Below are positions 40,701 to 48,639 of a DNA stretch of 50,851 nt, in pieces. The translations under genes and the position numbers were made by a program. Origin of the DNA: an uncultured Clostridia bacterium (lineage in GTDB: Bacteria > Bacillota > Clostridia > Christensenellales > Borkfalkiaceae); NCBI GenBank assembly GCA_944354265.1, contig CALVPX010000053.1:1-50851 (forward strand). Direction: 5' to 3'. Numbering within the stretch: the stretch's first letter is position 1; each line of letters starts with the position of its first letter. The notes below the pieces were generated by a model. The model did no database searches, was not told the origin of the DNA, and saw nothing but the letters and a program-made list of their open reading frames with translations.

Positions 40701-41346
40701 GAATATCCTGCATTTCAGCTTCGGCTTTGATTATGTAGTGCACGTCGTTGGTGGCTACGATCTCTACCCCTATTTTCTCCGCAAGCTTGACGAGCATGGG
40801 CAGCACGCGCTTTTCCTCGGGAATGCCGTGATCCTGAATTTCAATATAAAAATCCTCGCCGAAGATATCCTTTAAGTAGAGGGCAAGTTTTTCGGCGCCC
40901 TCTTCGTCTCCGTTTAAAAGCCTGTGGGGAATTCCTCCCGCAAGGCATGCCGAAAGACAGATTACACCCTCCGAGTGTTCCTTTAAAACTTTGTAGTCTA
41001 TCTTGGGTTTGTAATAGAACCCGTCGACGAAAGCCATGGAATCGAGCTGAACGAGATTTTTATACCCCGCCTTGTTCTTCGCGAGCAGAATGAGGTGTTC
41101 CGAGATGTTCTGCGACTTATCGTGCATATCCCGCGTGACATAGAACTCGCACCCAATTATGTATTTTATGCCGGCAATCGCCGCTTTTTCGGCAAAATGA
41201 AGCGTGCCGTACATGTTGCCGTGGTCGGTTATACATACGGTATCTACGCCGTTCTTTTTACAGTAACTTATTAAATTGTCTATTTTGCAAGCGCCGTCCA
41301 AAAGTGAATATTCGGTGTGCAAATGCAAATGTACAAAATCTGTCAT
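37747..41346 (-). CDS. dnaE: DNA polymerase III alpha subunit (DnaE)
   Basis: 1199 residues, full length. The N-terminal PHP domain starts HLHTEYSLLDGACKI. The polymerase palm Asp residues are in PDFDIDFC (about residue 395-402), preceded by GPGRGSGVSSIVAYAIGIT. Finger motifs FQLEAGGMKKFM and PVYQEQVMQI, with the helix-hairpin-helix region, follow, and a C-terminal OB domain (EMGGIISAYRRTTTKRTGAIMAFITVED) binds single-stranded DNA. It is the replicative or lagging-strand polymerase of the group. It follows whiA by 18 bases. Confidence 0.97.
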   Translation of the reverse strand: MTDFVHLHLHTEYSLLDGACKIDNLISYCKKNGVDTVCITDHGNMYGTLHFAEKAAIAGIKYIIGCEFYVTRDMHDKSQNISEHLILLAKNKAGYKNLVQLDSMAFVDGFYYKPKIDYKVLKEHSEGVICLSACLAGGIPHRLLNGDEEGAEKLALYLKDIFGEDFYIEIQDHGIPEEKRVLPMLVKLAEKIGVEIVATNDVHYIIKAEAEMQDILMCIQMKKTLDDPKRMKFDTQEFYFKTGDEMAQLFSAYPKAISNTRVIADKVTEPAFNLDKKGYPIRDTSLIPGYTPPDGSTPPEYLRKLTSEGLKRRYGEVTKRELDRAEYELGVIIGMGFAEYYLIVWDFINWSKAHGIPVGPGRGSGVSSIVAYAIGITDVEPLQYDLLFERFLNPDRVSMPDFDIDFCTDRRSETIEYVRQKYHPENVCQIVTFGTMAAKNSIKDVGRVMRVPYSETDRLTKIMDGKTSIGDLLGRRIEGARVAYEAETDPDKKAEAEGKLNDLKAVRNSEFCEIYETDSTLRRVIDMAMQIEGMPRQTGMHAAGVVICRKKIADNVPLSRNGEDITTQFVAKEIEALGMLKMDFLALVTLTDIKKCKDYILENHGLEVDFNKIGYKDEGAYSLISEGDTDGVFQLEAGGMKKFMRQLKPDCLEDLIAGVSLYRPGPMRFIDSFCNRKHGIEAITYDCPEEEKILKVTYGIPVYQEQVMQIFQYLAGFSLGEADLVRRAMGKKDKKTLMAQKEKFIYGGISDTNGSEIVGCVKNGISAEVAAKIFADMEGFASYAFNKSHAAAYATLAYQTAWLKKYYCKEFICALLNNRLNKIEEITKYVLYLKDKGIKVLPPDINKSKTVFSVQDGGVRFGLSALKGTGQGAIDDVIAEREKNGEFKDFPDFVLRCAPFVNKRIIEGLILSGAFDSMGIARSRLFAVYDDVYARATGINKQKSGAQMSLFGEFIEEEKLQVEYPDIPEYDVMEKLSKEKQVLGVYVSGHPFDKYKSAFKDKNFNCSMLEYTEDEDGNRTYTQVEQGMQVEMGGIISAYRRTTTKRTGAIMAFITVEDVYGSVECVAFPAIFERVKASIANDKIVTVKGKLDLDGGKEPSIILDDIKEFDVEAFEGKKGGEKKASSAGKGPVLWLNATALSDTDFDDFVSMLSNYEGPTTCAIVRGSKKYKLPTGVNYCRGLLAELSTFIFEKDIKYVE

Positions 41347-41364
41347 TTTCTTCCTTATGGTATT

Positions 41365-42315
41365 TTAAGAGAGCTGACCGGCTATCTGAATTATCTTTCT
41401 TATGCGGTGGTTGAGACAACTTTTTGTAATGCCAAGCCTGTCCGCCAATTCCTGCATGGATGCATTGGGGTCGGCGAGGCGGGCTTCGGCCACCTCAAAC
41501 AGGATGGGCGTAAGATTTTTGAGGCCTATCGTCTGACGGATAGTCTCTATAGCCCCTATCTGCGCAACCGAAGCAGTCACCGTCTTATCTATGTTTGACG
41601 CCGAACAGTTGCTCACGCGATTGACGTTGTTTGTCTTGTCCTTGAGCTCGACGAGACGGTTGAGCTTTTCAAGACAATTTTCAACGCCCATCGCGTTGAG
41701 AAGGTCAGAAATGACCTCCTTGCTCTTGACATAGACGACGGCGCTGTCTTTTCTTGCAACAAGCTTGGCAAGAATGTCGAGCGAACAGAGAAGGTCACAA
41801 AAATCGCTCGCCGTAATTTTATTTGAAAATACTACCTCAAAGTGATAGCCGGTGCGGCTGTAGCTGTTTTCATCAGGCAAAGTGCAGCTGCCGCCGCCGA
41901 GAAATGCACCCTTCAAATAGGCCGTAACGCAGCAGTCGCCTGCAATTAATCCTTCGTCTATGCCGAAGGTGAGCGATATTCCGTCCTCGTCGCTCCTAAG
42001 AATTTTTAAGCGCTCCAAAAACTCCGTAGTGTTTTGGTCGACACAGGCAAAAGTCAGCTTGTCCCTTCCGGTAAAGTTATCAAACTCAACGCCTGCACGG
42101 TCTAGAGGAATGCCAAAATCATTCTGCAGCATATCGCACAAAAATTCTGCGGTGCGCTCATTTTCGGTGACTATTTCAAAGCCAAAGTTACCGCCCTTGG
42201 ATATGATGCTGCCGCTTGTACGGATGAACGCAGAAGTGAATGCGAGTTTACAACACTCCCACTCGAGGCCATTATGCATTATTTCGTTTTTAATTTCTTC
42301 GGTAAAATTAGCCAT
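41365..42315 (-). CDS. whiA: DNA-binding protein WhiA
   Basis: About 316 residues: an N-terminal LAGLIDADG-like homing-endonuclease fold (CCVTAYLKGAFLGGGSC and GYHFEVVFSNK) without nuclease role, and a C-terminal helix-turn-helix (SMQELADRLGITKSCLNHRIRKI). The start at 42315 is preferred over 42336 because AAGG lies six to eight bases ahead and MANFTEEIKNE is the usual N-terminus. It overlaps the PHP gene by eight bases. In Bacillus, WhiA affects division and chromosome segregation. In most Firmicutes it follows rapZ and yvcK; here neither is nearby. Confidence 0.95.
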   Translation of the reverse strand: MANFTEEIKNEIMHNGLEWECCKLAFTSAFIRTSGSIISKGGNFGFEIVTENERTAEFLCDMLQNDFGIPLDRAGVEFDNFTGRDKLTFACVDQNTTEFLERLKILRSDEDGISLTFGIDEGLIAGDCCVTAYLKGAFLGGGSCTLPDENSYSRTGYHFEVVFSNKITASDFCDLLCSLDILAKLVARKDSAVVYVKSKEVISDLLNAMGVENCLEKLNRLVELKDKTNNVNRVSNCSASNIDKTVTASVAQIGAIETIRQTIGLKNLTPILFEVAEARLADPNASMQELADRLGITKSCLNHRIRKIIQIAGQLS

Positions 42316-43084
42316 GCTTGACCTTGTATTCGGCAAACCTGAACTCAGGCCGCCGTCCGTCGATATTATCTATCTGCTCCCAAGGGACGCCCGCTTCGGC
42401 AAGAAGCTGTTCTGCAATTGCGGTATCACCCACCCTATCTGCCGAATGCGCGTCAGAATCGATTACAAAGCGCACGCCCGTAGACGCCATTAAATTGAGT
42501 TCCTCTGCAGAGACGTGCCGCTTTTTGGTATTTATTTCAATATAAGTTCCATAGTCGGCGCAGACCTGTGCAACCTCCTTCAAATCACAGCAACACTTAT
42601 AATTGATGTGCGTAAGAATATCTATCGGGTTCTTTTTAACGGCGCTGACATAGGCGCGGGTAGTTTTTTGGATGACTTTTTCGGACGGCCTCTTGCCCAT
42701 TTTATAGGCAACATAATTTTTGAACATTATGTTGTAGGCGTCGCTCAGTCCCGAATACTTAAGCACCTCGTGTATGCCGCACAGATAGATATCAAAGTAG
42801 GGCAAGTCGCTCTCCTTCATATCCGTCTGTCCGTCGAGGGAAATTAAATTGCTCTCCATGCCCATAAGCACGTTGAGCCCCGTAAGCCTCTTGGCCTCCT
42901 CAATTTCGGCACGCAGATCGCCAAGTCTGCTTCTTTTGAGGCCGAACAGCAGATGGTTAAAGCCGTGGTCGGTAATTGCAATCTCCTTCAAGCCGAGCTT
43001 TTTTGCTGCAATAGTATTTTCAAGTACGGTATTTTTGCCGTGCGAATACGGCGTGTGGGTATGATAATCACCCGTCAGTATCAT
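42308..43084 (-). CDS. PHP-domain phosphoesterase (YcdX/HisK-like)
   Basis: 258 residues. PHP metal motifs: GDYHTHTPYSHG (His9, His11), ITDHGFNH, GMESNLI, CGIHEVLKY, DILTHINY and VIDSDAHSADRVGDT. This is a complete three-metal active site. It lies between murB and whiA, where related species have a similar PHP gene of unknown substrate. As the his operon lacks a histidinol-phosphate phosphatase, this is a candidate for that step (HisK-type enzymes share this fold), but the closer resemblance is to YcdX, so it is uncertain. Confidence 0.85.
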   Translation of the reverse strand: MILTGDYHTHTPYSHGKNTVLENTIAAKKLGLKEIAITDHGFNHLLFGLKRSRLGDLRAEIEEAKRLTGLNVLMGMESNLISLDGQTDMKESDLPYFDIYLCGIHEVLKYSGLSDAYNIMFKNYVAYKMGKRPSEKVIQKTTRAYVSAVKKNPIDILTHINYKCCCDLKEVAQVCADYGTYIEINTKKRHVSAEELNLMASTGVRFVIDSDAHSADRVGDTAIAEQLLAEAGVPWEQIDNIDGRRPEFRFAEYKVKHG

Positions 43085-43094
43085 TATTTGCTCC

Positions 43095-43129
43095 GATTAT
43101 GTCAGACGTAGTAGTCCGCATAATAAATT
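43095..43129 (+). repeat. interspersed motif copy d
   Basis: GATTATGTCAGACGTAGTAG, then TCCGCATAATAAATT. It fills most of the 54-base gap between murB and the PHP gene. The core inverted repeat reads TATGTCAGACGTA. Confidence 0.7.
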
Positions 43130-43138
43130 TATTCTCAA

Positions 43139-44056
43139 TTATGTAAATTGCCCCACAAAGACGACCTCTTCCTCAAGCCGGATCTGAAGCTCATTATAGA
43201 CGATATTTTTCACGGCGTCGATAATCCTTTTAATCTCATTGGCCGATGCACCGTCGTTTATAATAAAGTTGCAGTGCCGCGGTGACACATAGGCCCGACG
43301 CGTTCCGTATCCTGCGAGGCCACACTGCTCTATAAGCATGCCCGCAGACAGTCCGGGCGGATTTTTAAATACGCAGCCGCAACTTCTTCCCTTCGGCAAA
43401 CTGCTGCGCCGCGACAGATAAAAACGCGTGAGGTTGCTGACATTGGCCGGGAAATCTGCAAAAACAGAGAGGAAAACGCCGAGGATAAGGCAATTTATGT
43501 TACGCATAGTACTCTGCTTATACGCAAATTTGCAACTCTTATTGGAAAGGTTGCGTTCCGTACCGTCAAAAACTTTGACAGAGACTATGTTAGAGCTTAT
43601 GTATTTGCCACCCGCCCCGCCGTTCATGCAGGCAAGTCCTCCTACACTCGCGGGAATTCCGGCAAGATACTCAAGCCCGCCAAGGCCATGCGTTATGCAA
43701 TAGCGCATAAGCTGCCCCACAGTAGTTCCCGAAAGGCAAAAAATTGTTCCGCCATCAATGCGAATTATGCCGCGCATTTTTGACGTGCAGATTACATATC
43801 CGTCAAATCCGCCGTCGGAAGCGAGAACATTTGAACCGTTGCCGAGAATCGTAAAAGGTTGCTCCCTCTCCTTCAGTGCGGAATAAACTGCCCGCGCCTC
43901 TAAGAGATTTTTTGGGAAAAACGCACATTTTGCACCGCCGCCAAGGCCGTAAGTTGTGTAATGCGAAAAGGTAAAAGCCTTATTTTTTTCAACCTTGTCA
44001 AATATGTCCTGAACGTTGCCAATCAGGTTAATATTTCCACCCTTATATAATAACAT
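43139..44056 (-). CDS. murB: UDP-N-acetylmuramate dehydrogenase MurB
   Basis: 305 residues of the type II (Gram-positive) form. The FAD site includes ILGNGSNVLASDGGFDG (about residues 65-81); the catalytic Ser is in SCGCVFKNP (about 229-237), and the final Glu in RLEEEVVFVG. It reduces the enolpyruvyl group to UDP-MurNAc in peptidoglycan synthesis. A motif copy lies inside at 43492-43533, encoding the conserved YKQSTMRN segment without a visible length change. Confidence 0.95.
   Translation of the reverse strand: MLLYKGGNINLIGNVQDIFDKVEKNKAFTFSHYTTYGLGGGAKCAFFPKNLLEARAVYSALKEREQPFTILGNGSNVLASDGGFDGYVICTSKMRGIIRIDGGTIFCLSGTTVGQLMRYCITHGLGGLEYLAGIPASVGGLACMNGGAGGKYISSNIVSVKVFDGTERNLSNKSCKFAYKQSTMRNINCLILGVFLSVFADFPANVSNLTRFYLSRRSSLPKGRSCGCVFKNPPGLSAGMLIEQCGLAGYGTRRAYVSPRHCNFIINDGASANEIKRIIDAVKNIVYNELQIRLEEEVVFVGQFT
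43492..43533 (+). repeat. interspersed motif copy e (inside murB)
   Basis: AATTTATGTTACGCATAGTA on the plus strand, then CTCTGCTTATACGCAAATTTGC. The core is TATG-nnnnn-CATA-like and it closely resembles the copy after the DnaD gene. A GCAAATTTGC palindrome closes it. Confidence 0.6.
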
Positions 44057-44075
44057 TTTTTGCGCTCTTTATCAA

Positions 44076-44981
44076 TCACTTTAATAAATTTTTCAAAGAA
44101 TTTATGTCGCCCTTTTCAACAGCCGCCTGCAACAAATTATAATAGTCATTTCCTATAAAGCCATTTAAGGTACATTCGAATGTTGCATTCTGCACTTCAG
44201 CCATAACGCCCGTGTGCGCTGTTTTATCCGAAACCAATCCGAGTTCGGCGACAGTTGAGCAATTTTCCGTGAGATAATCGACAAACTCGCAGCTGTAATA
44301 ATACTTCTTCCCTTCACACAACACCGAAATATTCTGATACAGGTCGTTAAAAGAAGTTAAAACTTTTGCCGCATAGGTCACCCCTCTCGTCTCAAGGCGG
44401 TAGATGTCGCGCTGCGTGCCCAAAAGATATTTGTAGTCACCGCCCAACAGTCTGACATATGCAGATGTAGGAGTGCTTACATCTGCTTGCGCAAGACCTT
44501 CAAAAAGTGCGCACGCGGCAGTCATATTGTCCTTGCCCGCATTTACTATGGTATTGTTTGCGCCAACATCGTCAAAATTTGTATTTGCATCCAATGACAG
44601 CAAAACATAGGCTCCGCGGCACCAACATTTGTAGGTAAAATCAGCGGCGTTAACTAAATTTTCTATTCCATAAAACCCTGCGCCGTAGGAGATGATATCG
44701 GGCACTATGCCCGCCTGCATATTTGCGCGCGCAGCTTGCGCGGATAATGATGTGACGGTGACATAGACCTTCGTATCTTCAAAACATTTATCGGCCATGT
44801 TCTGCAGGTATTGCGCACGCGACCCCCTTCCCCCCTCGAAAGAATCTATCTGCCAAAGCGAAATGACGCACATTTCATCGTCTTCGTCTCCTTGCACGGA
44901 AGCAGATAACGCAAGAATAGGCGCCGCTATTAAAATTATCGCCATTATCGCCAAAAGAATTGCACGCTTTTTTGTAAGCAT
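44076..44981 (-). CDS. secreted solute-binding-like protein, orphan
   Basis: 301 residues. A signal peptide of about 25 residues (KKRAILLAIMAIILIAAPILALSASV) with an Ala-Leu-Ser-Ala cleavage-type end and no lipobox Cys. The mature part resembles the N-terminal lobe of sugar-type ABC solute-binding proteins (ISLWQIDSFEGGRGSRAQYLQ, a helix, then VYVTVTSLSAQAARANMQAG, then PDIISYGAGF). It is shorter than the usual 400-450 residues, and no permease or ATPase is near. It could be a truncated or repurposed binding protein. It sits between murB and a terminator. Confidence 0.6.
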   Translation of the reverse strand: MLTKKRAILLAIMAIILIAAPILALSASVQGDEDDEMCVISLWQIDSFEGGRGSRAQYLQNMADKCFEDTKVYVTVTSLSAQAARANMQAGIVPDIISYGAGFYGIENLVNAADFTYKCWCRGAYVLLSLDANTNFDDVGANNTIVNAGKDNMTAACALFEGLAQADVSTPTSAYVRLLGGDYKYLLGTQRDIYRLETRGVTYAAKVLTSFNDLYQNISVLCEGKKYYYSCEFVDYLTENCSTVAELGLVSDKTAHTGVMAEVQNATFECTLNGFIGNDYYNLLQAAVEKGDINSLKNLLK

Positions 44982-45030
44982 ACATTATTTTATTTATGTC
45001 AAGCTAAAAAAATACGCTCCAAAAAACATA

Positions 45031-45058
45031 GGGGATTATTCCAAATGGAATAATCCCC
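45031..45058 (-). terminator. terminator of the sigma/lipoprotein cluster
   Basis: A perfect 12-bp stem GGGGATTATTCC / GGAATAATCCCC around AAAT; on the minus strand TATGTTTTTTGG follows. Confidence 0.8.
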
Positions 45059-45080
45059 ACGTTCATCCGGCAAAACGCAA

Positions 45081-45116
45081 CAACGCTTTGACGAACAAAC
45101 TATTTTCAAAGCGTTG
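45081..45116 (-). other. second hairpin after the cluster
   Basis: Eleven-base arms CAACGCTTTGA / TCAAAGCGTTG enclose 14 bases. It lies just ahead of the terminator at 45031-45058 on the same transcript. It may stabilise the 3' end of the message. Confidence 0.5.
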
Positions 45117-45167
45117 CCGCTTGTACTAATACTTTGCGCAAAGGCGCGTTGCATTATTCATATTAAA

Positions 45168-46013
45168 TTAATTTTTATACCACTTGGCGTAGAGATAGGT
45201 AATTTGATTTTCGTCGTAATCTTCAAATACGGCTGAACTTAACGGTATTTCTTCGCCTGTTTTATCAGCTTCAAAGTTCCACACATTTATGCACTCCGGT
45301 TCTTTGTACCAACCGCCAAAGGAATATCCTTCTCTTTTCGGTTCAGGCGGTGTAAAATTAATTAAATTACTATCGTAGCTGTCTACCCAGTAATACCCGT
45401 CATCTTGCGCGTTTTCATAGTTATACATATACGAAACATTTGCAAGAATTCCTACCGGGTATTCACCGTCTAAAAGTTCAGGTAACAAATTATACCCCAC
45501 TATATACCCTTTTTGCCATGAGACACACTGAAATTTTAAGCTTTTCCATATAACTGTGTAAGCATTAGGGCACCACATGGCCCACTCTTCTATATCATGT
45601 TTACCCCACTCGGCGTCGTCTATACTGTACGGAATATACAATTTTTGTAAATTTTCACTTTCAAAAGACCCTCTATCCTCAGTATACCAAACGGGAGCAC
45701 CGATAGGCCTCAAATGATAACCTATGCCGTACACTTGTTTGCCGTCTATGTATTCGGGAAATATCAGTTCTGTCTGACCTTGCCCTGATTCGGTTAAACC
45801 TACAATGTAGCATATTTCTTCACCGTCATCCCTTGTCCTTACTGCATACCTGTACAGGCCACTTTCAAATTCAGGCAGATATTCTTCCTCAAGAGGAAAC
45901 CCACAAGCCACCATGCAACCGTCAATGCACGAACCATTGCAACCCGCAATTATAACCATCACAATCAAACCGCTTACCAATGTTAAAATGGTTTTTAGTA
46001 TCATTCTTTTCAT
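45168..46013 (-). CDS. lipoprotein with BspA-like and InlB B-repeat-like segments (paralog 1)
   Basis: 281 residues. Lipobox IIAGC with Cys25 after a hydrophobic signal. The middle (YAVRTRDDGEEICYIVGLTE, ELIFPEYIDGKQVYGIGY, LQKLYIPYSI) resembles BspA-type leucine-rich repeats. The C-terminal 60 residues (FTPPEPKREGYSFGGWYKEPECINVWNFEAD ending ITYLYAKWYKN) are an InlB B-repeat, a surface fold found in Gram-positive adhesins. Paralog 2 lies directly upstream with the same order. It shares the YYWVDSYD motif with its paralog and with the 144-residue lipoprotein in the cluster. Probably a surface-anchored lipoprotein; ligand unknown. Confidence 0.7.
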   Translation of the reverse strand: MKRMILKTILTLVSGLIVMVIIAGCNGSCIDGCMVACGFPLEEEYLPEFESGLYRYAVRTRDDGEEICYIVGLTESGQGQTELIFPEYIDGKQVYGIGYHLRPIGAPVWYTEDRGSFESENLQKLYIPYSIDDAEWGKHDIEEWAMWCPNAYTVIWKSLKFQCVSWQKGYIVGYNLLPELLDGEYPVGILANVSYMYNYENAQDDGYYWVDSYDSNLINFTPPEPKREGYSFGGWYKEPECINVWNFEADKTGEEIPLSSAVFEDYDENQITYLYAKWYKN

Positions 46014-46040
46014 ATATCTTCACTCTCTACTTTACATTTT

Positions 46041-46826
46041 TTATTGCTCAATCCATTTTGCATAAAGATAGGTTATTTCATATTTAGTAGATTCAGAAAA
46101 TGAACTCAATTTAATTTCTTTACCAGTAGTGTCTTTTTCAAAATCCCATCTGTTGATACATTCCTCTTCCTTATACCAACCGTCAAAAATATATCCAGCT
46201 CTCTGCGGTTCTGGCGGTATAAATGTAACTATGCTTTCGTCATAGCTATCTACCCAATAATATCCTTCGTTCGGGCTGCCTTCGTAGTTATTAAGATAAG
46301 AAATATTGCCAATTAATCTATTTAAATAGCTTTGAAATTGTAAATCAGCCTCGACCAAATAATCATATCCATATATTATACTACTTACACCATCCAAAAC
46401 TATATTTGTTCTATCCGACATTTCCCATCTAACAGTATAGTTGGAATTCAAGTACCCGCCTATGGAATTACCATTTTCCTGTGGCATGGTGGGGAAATAA
46501 AATTTATTCAAATTGTCGCTCTCTATTCTCCCGACTCTCTCTGTTCCCATGAAGACGTCCCGGTTATACCCAATGCCGTAAACGGGAATTCCCTCTATCT
46601 CTTCGGGATATATCAACTCGGTTTGTTCTTTACCTAACTCAGTTAAACCAACTAAATACGCCTTTTGTGTTCCGTCGTCCAACGTGCGCACGGCGTATCT
46701 GAAGTAACCGCTATCATATTCAGGCAAATAGTCCTCGAAGAACTGCAAATCACACGACGGATAATTACATCCCGATAAAAGCATCATAGATATGGCTGCA
46801 GTTGCAATAGCAATAAGTTTTTTCAT
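46041..46826 (-). CDS. lipoprotein with BspA-like and InlB B-repeat-like segments (paralog 2)
   Basis: 261 residues. Lipobox LLSGC with Cys20. It aligns along its length with the 281-residue neighbour: RYAVRTLDDGTQKAYLVGLTE, the IEGIPVYGIGY segment, GYYWVDSYDESIVTFIPPEP, then the B-repeat with GYIFDGWYKEEECINRWDFE and YLYAKW. Regions between the shared blocks differ, so the pair is an old tandem duplication. Both genes are separated by 27 bases and share a terminator. Confidence 0.7.
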   Translation of the reverse strand: MKKLIAIATAAISMMLLSGCNYPSCDLQFFEDYLPEYDSGYFRYAVRTLDDGTQKAYLVGLTELGKEQTELIYPEEIEGIPVYGIGYNRDVFMGTERVGRIESDNLNKFYFPTMPQENGNSIGGYLNSNYTVRWEMSDRTNIVLDGVSSIIYGYDYLVEADLQFQSYLNRLIGNISYLNNYEGSPNEGYYWVDSYDESIVTFIPPEPQRAGYIFDGWYKEEECINRWDFEKDTTGKEIKLSSFSESTKYEITYLYAKWIEQ

Positions 46827-46849
46827 TATAAATTACCTCTTAAGCTCTA

Positions 46850-47509
46850 TCACATAAATAGTGCAGTCAAAACGTTTTCAGGTTCCTCAATTGAGAGGAA
46901 ATTGAGATAATATTTTAAATCATTCTTAATCGTATACGCTTCTGTGCTATATACACCGCTATCAGCTATGGTGCTATAATAAATTTCCAAATTATCTGAA
47001 TCAAGCTTTTCAAAGTCAGGATTAAAATAGACATCGACGTCTGAAGTGTATATCGAAATTGTCGCAAAAGTCTGAGTTTGTTCGTCAACTAATTCGACCA
47101 TGCCACCTTTTACCGCCATTTCGGTGCTATAAAGAATTGCATAACCTGAAACCTCGTAGTCTGACAAATCAATAATATTCAATCCCGCCTCTTCAATCAC
47201 TTCATAGAACTCGTCGGCCTCAACATTGTCAAGGCGTAAATCGCCGCTATCATAGAACTTCAACCCGTCATCGTCAGAAAGTGTCAGGGGCAAAACTATT
47301 GCAAGGATTACTACAATAAAAAAGGCGGCGATACCGGCAAAAATATACAACTTTGAGCGATTTTTAACCTTAATATTGCCCAAATCAATTTCCGTTTCGC
47401 TTTCGTCAAGTCTTTGATTGATTTGTTCTTCATGTTTGTTATACCAAACATTATATTCTTCCTTCGTATTCTTTACTTTCTTTTTAATATCGCGCTCTAT
47501 TCGTCCCAT
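46850..47509 (-). CDS. single-pass membrane protein, possible anti-sigma or surface-sensor protein
   Basis: 219 residues from ATG 47509, which has GAGGAGA seven bases upstream; the TTG at 47524 is less likely. A charged cytoplasmic N-terminus of about 55 residues (IERDIKKKVKNTKEEYNVWYNKHEEQI, coiled-coil-like), one membrane helix (LYIFAGIAAFFIVVILAIVLPLTL), and an acidic outer domain of about 130 residues follow. This topology is the usual one for anti-sigma factors. It lies in the cluster headed by the ECF sigma gene, so it is the best candidate anti-sigma protein, but no ASD or zinc motif is seen. Confidence 0.5.
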   Translation of the reverse strand: MGRIERDIKKKVKNTKEEYNVWYNKHEEQINQRLDESETEIDLGNIKVKNRSKLYIFAGIAAFFIVVILAIVLPLTLSDDDGLKFYDSGDLRLDNVEADEFYEVIEEAGLNIIDLSDYEVSGYAILYSTEMAVKGGMVELVDEQTQTFATISIYTSDVDVYFNPDFEKLDSDNLEIYYSTIADSGVYSTEAYTIKNDLKYYLNFLSIEEPENVLTALFM

Positions 47510-47553
47510 TTTCCGTCTCCTCAATAAATTTAGAATTATAAAATTTCTCCTGA

Positions 47554-47988
47554 TTATTTAACGGTTATAAATAACCAAACATACCTAAAATTCCAAAGGT
47601 CAGAAGTGCTATCCGCTTCAATACTTACACAATACACTCCCCTATCTTCTATACCTTCAACTTCGCCCGTACCTTCCATTGCAATACTCAAATGAAACAC
47701 ATTGGCGCCTTCTCCTGATGGTGAAAACCATTCATTGCCCCAACGCGGGTGGTCAGGAAGATTGTAACTATCCACCCAATAGGTGCGCTTCCTGCCTGTA
47801 TAGGGAATTTCTATATGTAGTTCGTCCGTACCAACGGGGAACTCATAAATTCTTCCGTCACTACACTCAACACGGATTGCCACGTCGTACTTTGTATCTT
47901 CTTCAGTGCACGCAGCAAAAGCAAAACACATGCACACGCATGCAACCGCCGCCGCTATAATTAATATCAGGCGCTTAAATTTTTTCAT
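47554..47988 (-). CDS. small lipoprotein, function unknown
   Basis: 144 residues. A signal with lipobox AFAAC (Cys27) is followed by a mature domain of about 115 residues with beta-strand character (YDVAIRVECSDGRIYEFPVGTDELHIEIPYTGRK). It contains TYWVDSYNLP, similar to the YYWVDSYD segments in the two lipoproteins further down. No family recognised. Confidence 0.55.
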   Translation of the reverse strand: MKKFKRLILIIAAAVACVCMCFAFAACTEEDTKYDVAIRVECSDGRIYEFPVGTDELHIEIPYTGRKRTYWVDSYNLPDHPRWGNEWFSPSGEGANVFHLSIAMEGTGEVEGIEDRGVYCVSIEADSTSDLWNFRYVWLFITVK

Positions 47989-48112
47989 TTTTATGTCCTC
48001 AAAACATTATTAAAGTGCATTTCGTCGCCGCAATTAAACATTTTGTCGCTCCACCTATGCGCTTCTATATATATGACAATTCAGGAACAAAAAAAGGATA
48101 GAAAAATTTAAT

Positions 48113-48138
48113 AAAGGCCGAAATTATTTTCGACCTTT
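48113..48138 (-). terminator. weak terminator-like hairpin over the sigma gene stop
   Basis: Minus-strand arms AAAGGTCGAAA / TTTCGGCCTTT (one mismatch) overlap the sigma stop codon; T-rich sequence (ATTAAATTTTTC) follows. It may partly separate sigma from the lipoprotein genes. Confidence 0.5.
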
Positions 48139-48639
48139 TTCATATACGGCTTTTATTTTCTTTTTTATTACCGCGTATCTAACTTTGGCAACACCGTATG
48201 TAATACCTAAACTTTCCGCCGCATTATGCAGCGTCATATCCCATACATTATGCAAAACAAAAAGTTCACGCTCTTCATTAGTAAGTTCAACAAAAATATC
48301 TTCCAGCCAAAGCATGTCGGGCAATTGCTTTGAGTTTGTATCCCAAATTTCGGATACGCTTATCTCCCTATTTTGTTTAACAAGAAAATTTTTTGCCTCA
48401 TTTCTCGTCATTGTAATCAGATACCCTACATGATTACGAATTTCAGACACGTCATGTTTAAACTCAAGCAATTTAAGGATAACATCAGAGGCAATATCAT
48501 AGGCGGCGTCTGCATTCTTTACAACATTAAACGCTGTAACGCATAGCTTGCCAAAATATTCTTCATAGATCCGTCCCAAAGCATTTTTATCGCCGTTTTG
48601 GGATTTTATCATTATGTCAATAAATTCCGCCCTTGTCAT
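48124..48639 (-). CDS. ECF-type RNA polymerase sigma factor
   Basis: About 171 residues. The preferred start is ATG 48639: AAGGAG lies nine bases ahead, and the longer frame from TTG 48657 would contain it. Region 2 (NGDKNALGRIYEEYFGKLCVTAFNVVKNADAAYDIASDVILKLLEF) and region 4 (LTNEERELFVLHNVWDMTLHNAAESLGITYGVAKVRYAVIKKKIK) fit ECF sigma factors. It leads a cluster of surface lipoproteins and a membrane protein. The likely logic is that an envelope signal releases sigma to transcribe the cluster. The promoter directly upstream looks like sigma-A. Confidence 0.85.
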   Translation of the reverse strand: MTRAEFIDIMIKSQNGDKNALGRIYEEYFGKLCVTAFNVVKNADAAYDIASDVILKLLEFKHDVSEIRNHVGYLITMTRNEAKNFLVKQNREISVSEIWDTNSKQLPDMLWLEDIFVELTNEERELFVLHNVWDMTLHNAAESLGITYGVAKVRYAVIKKKIKAVYEKGRK

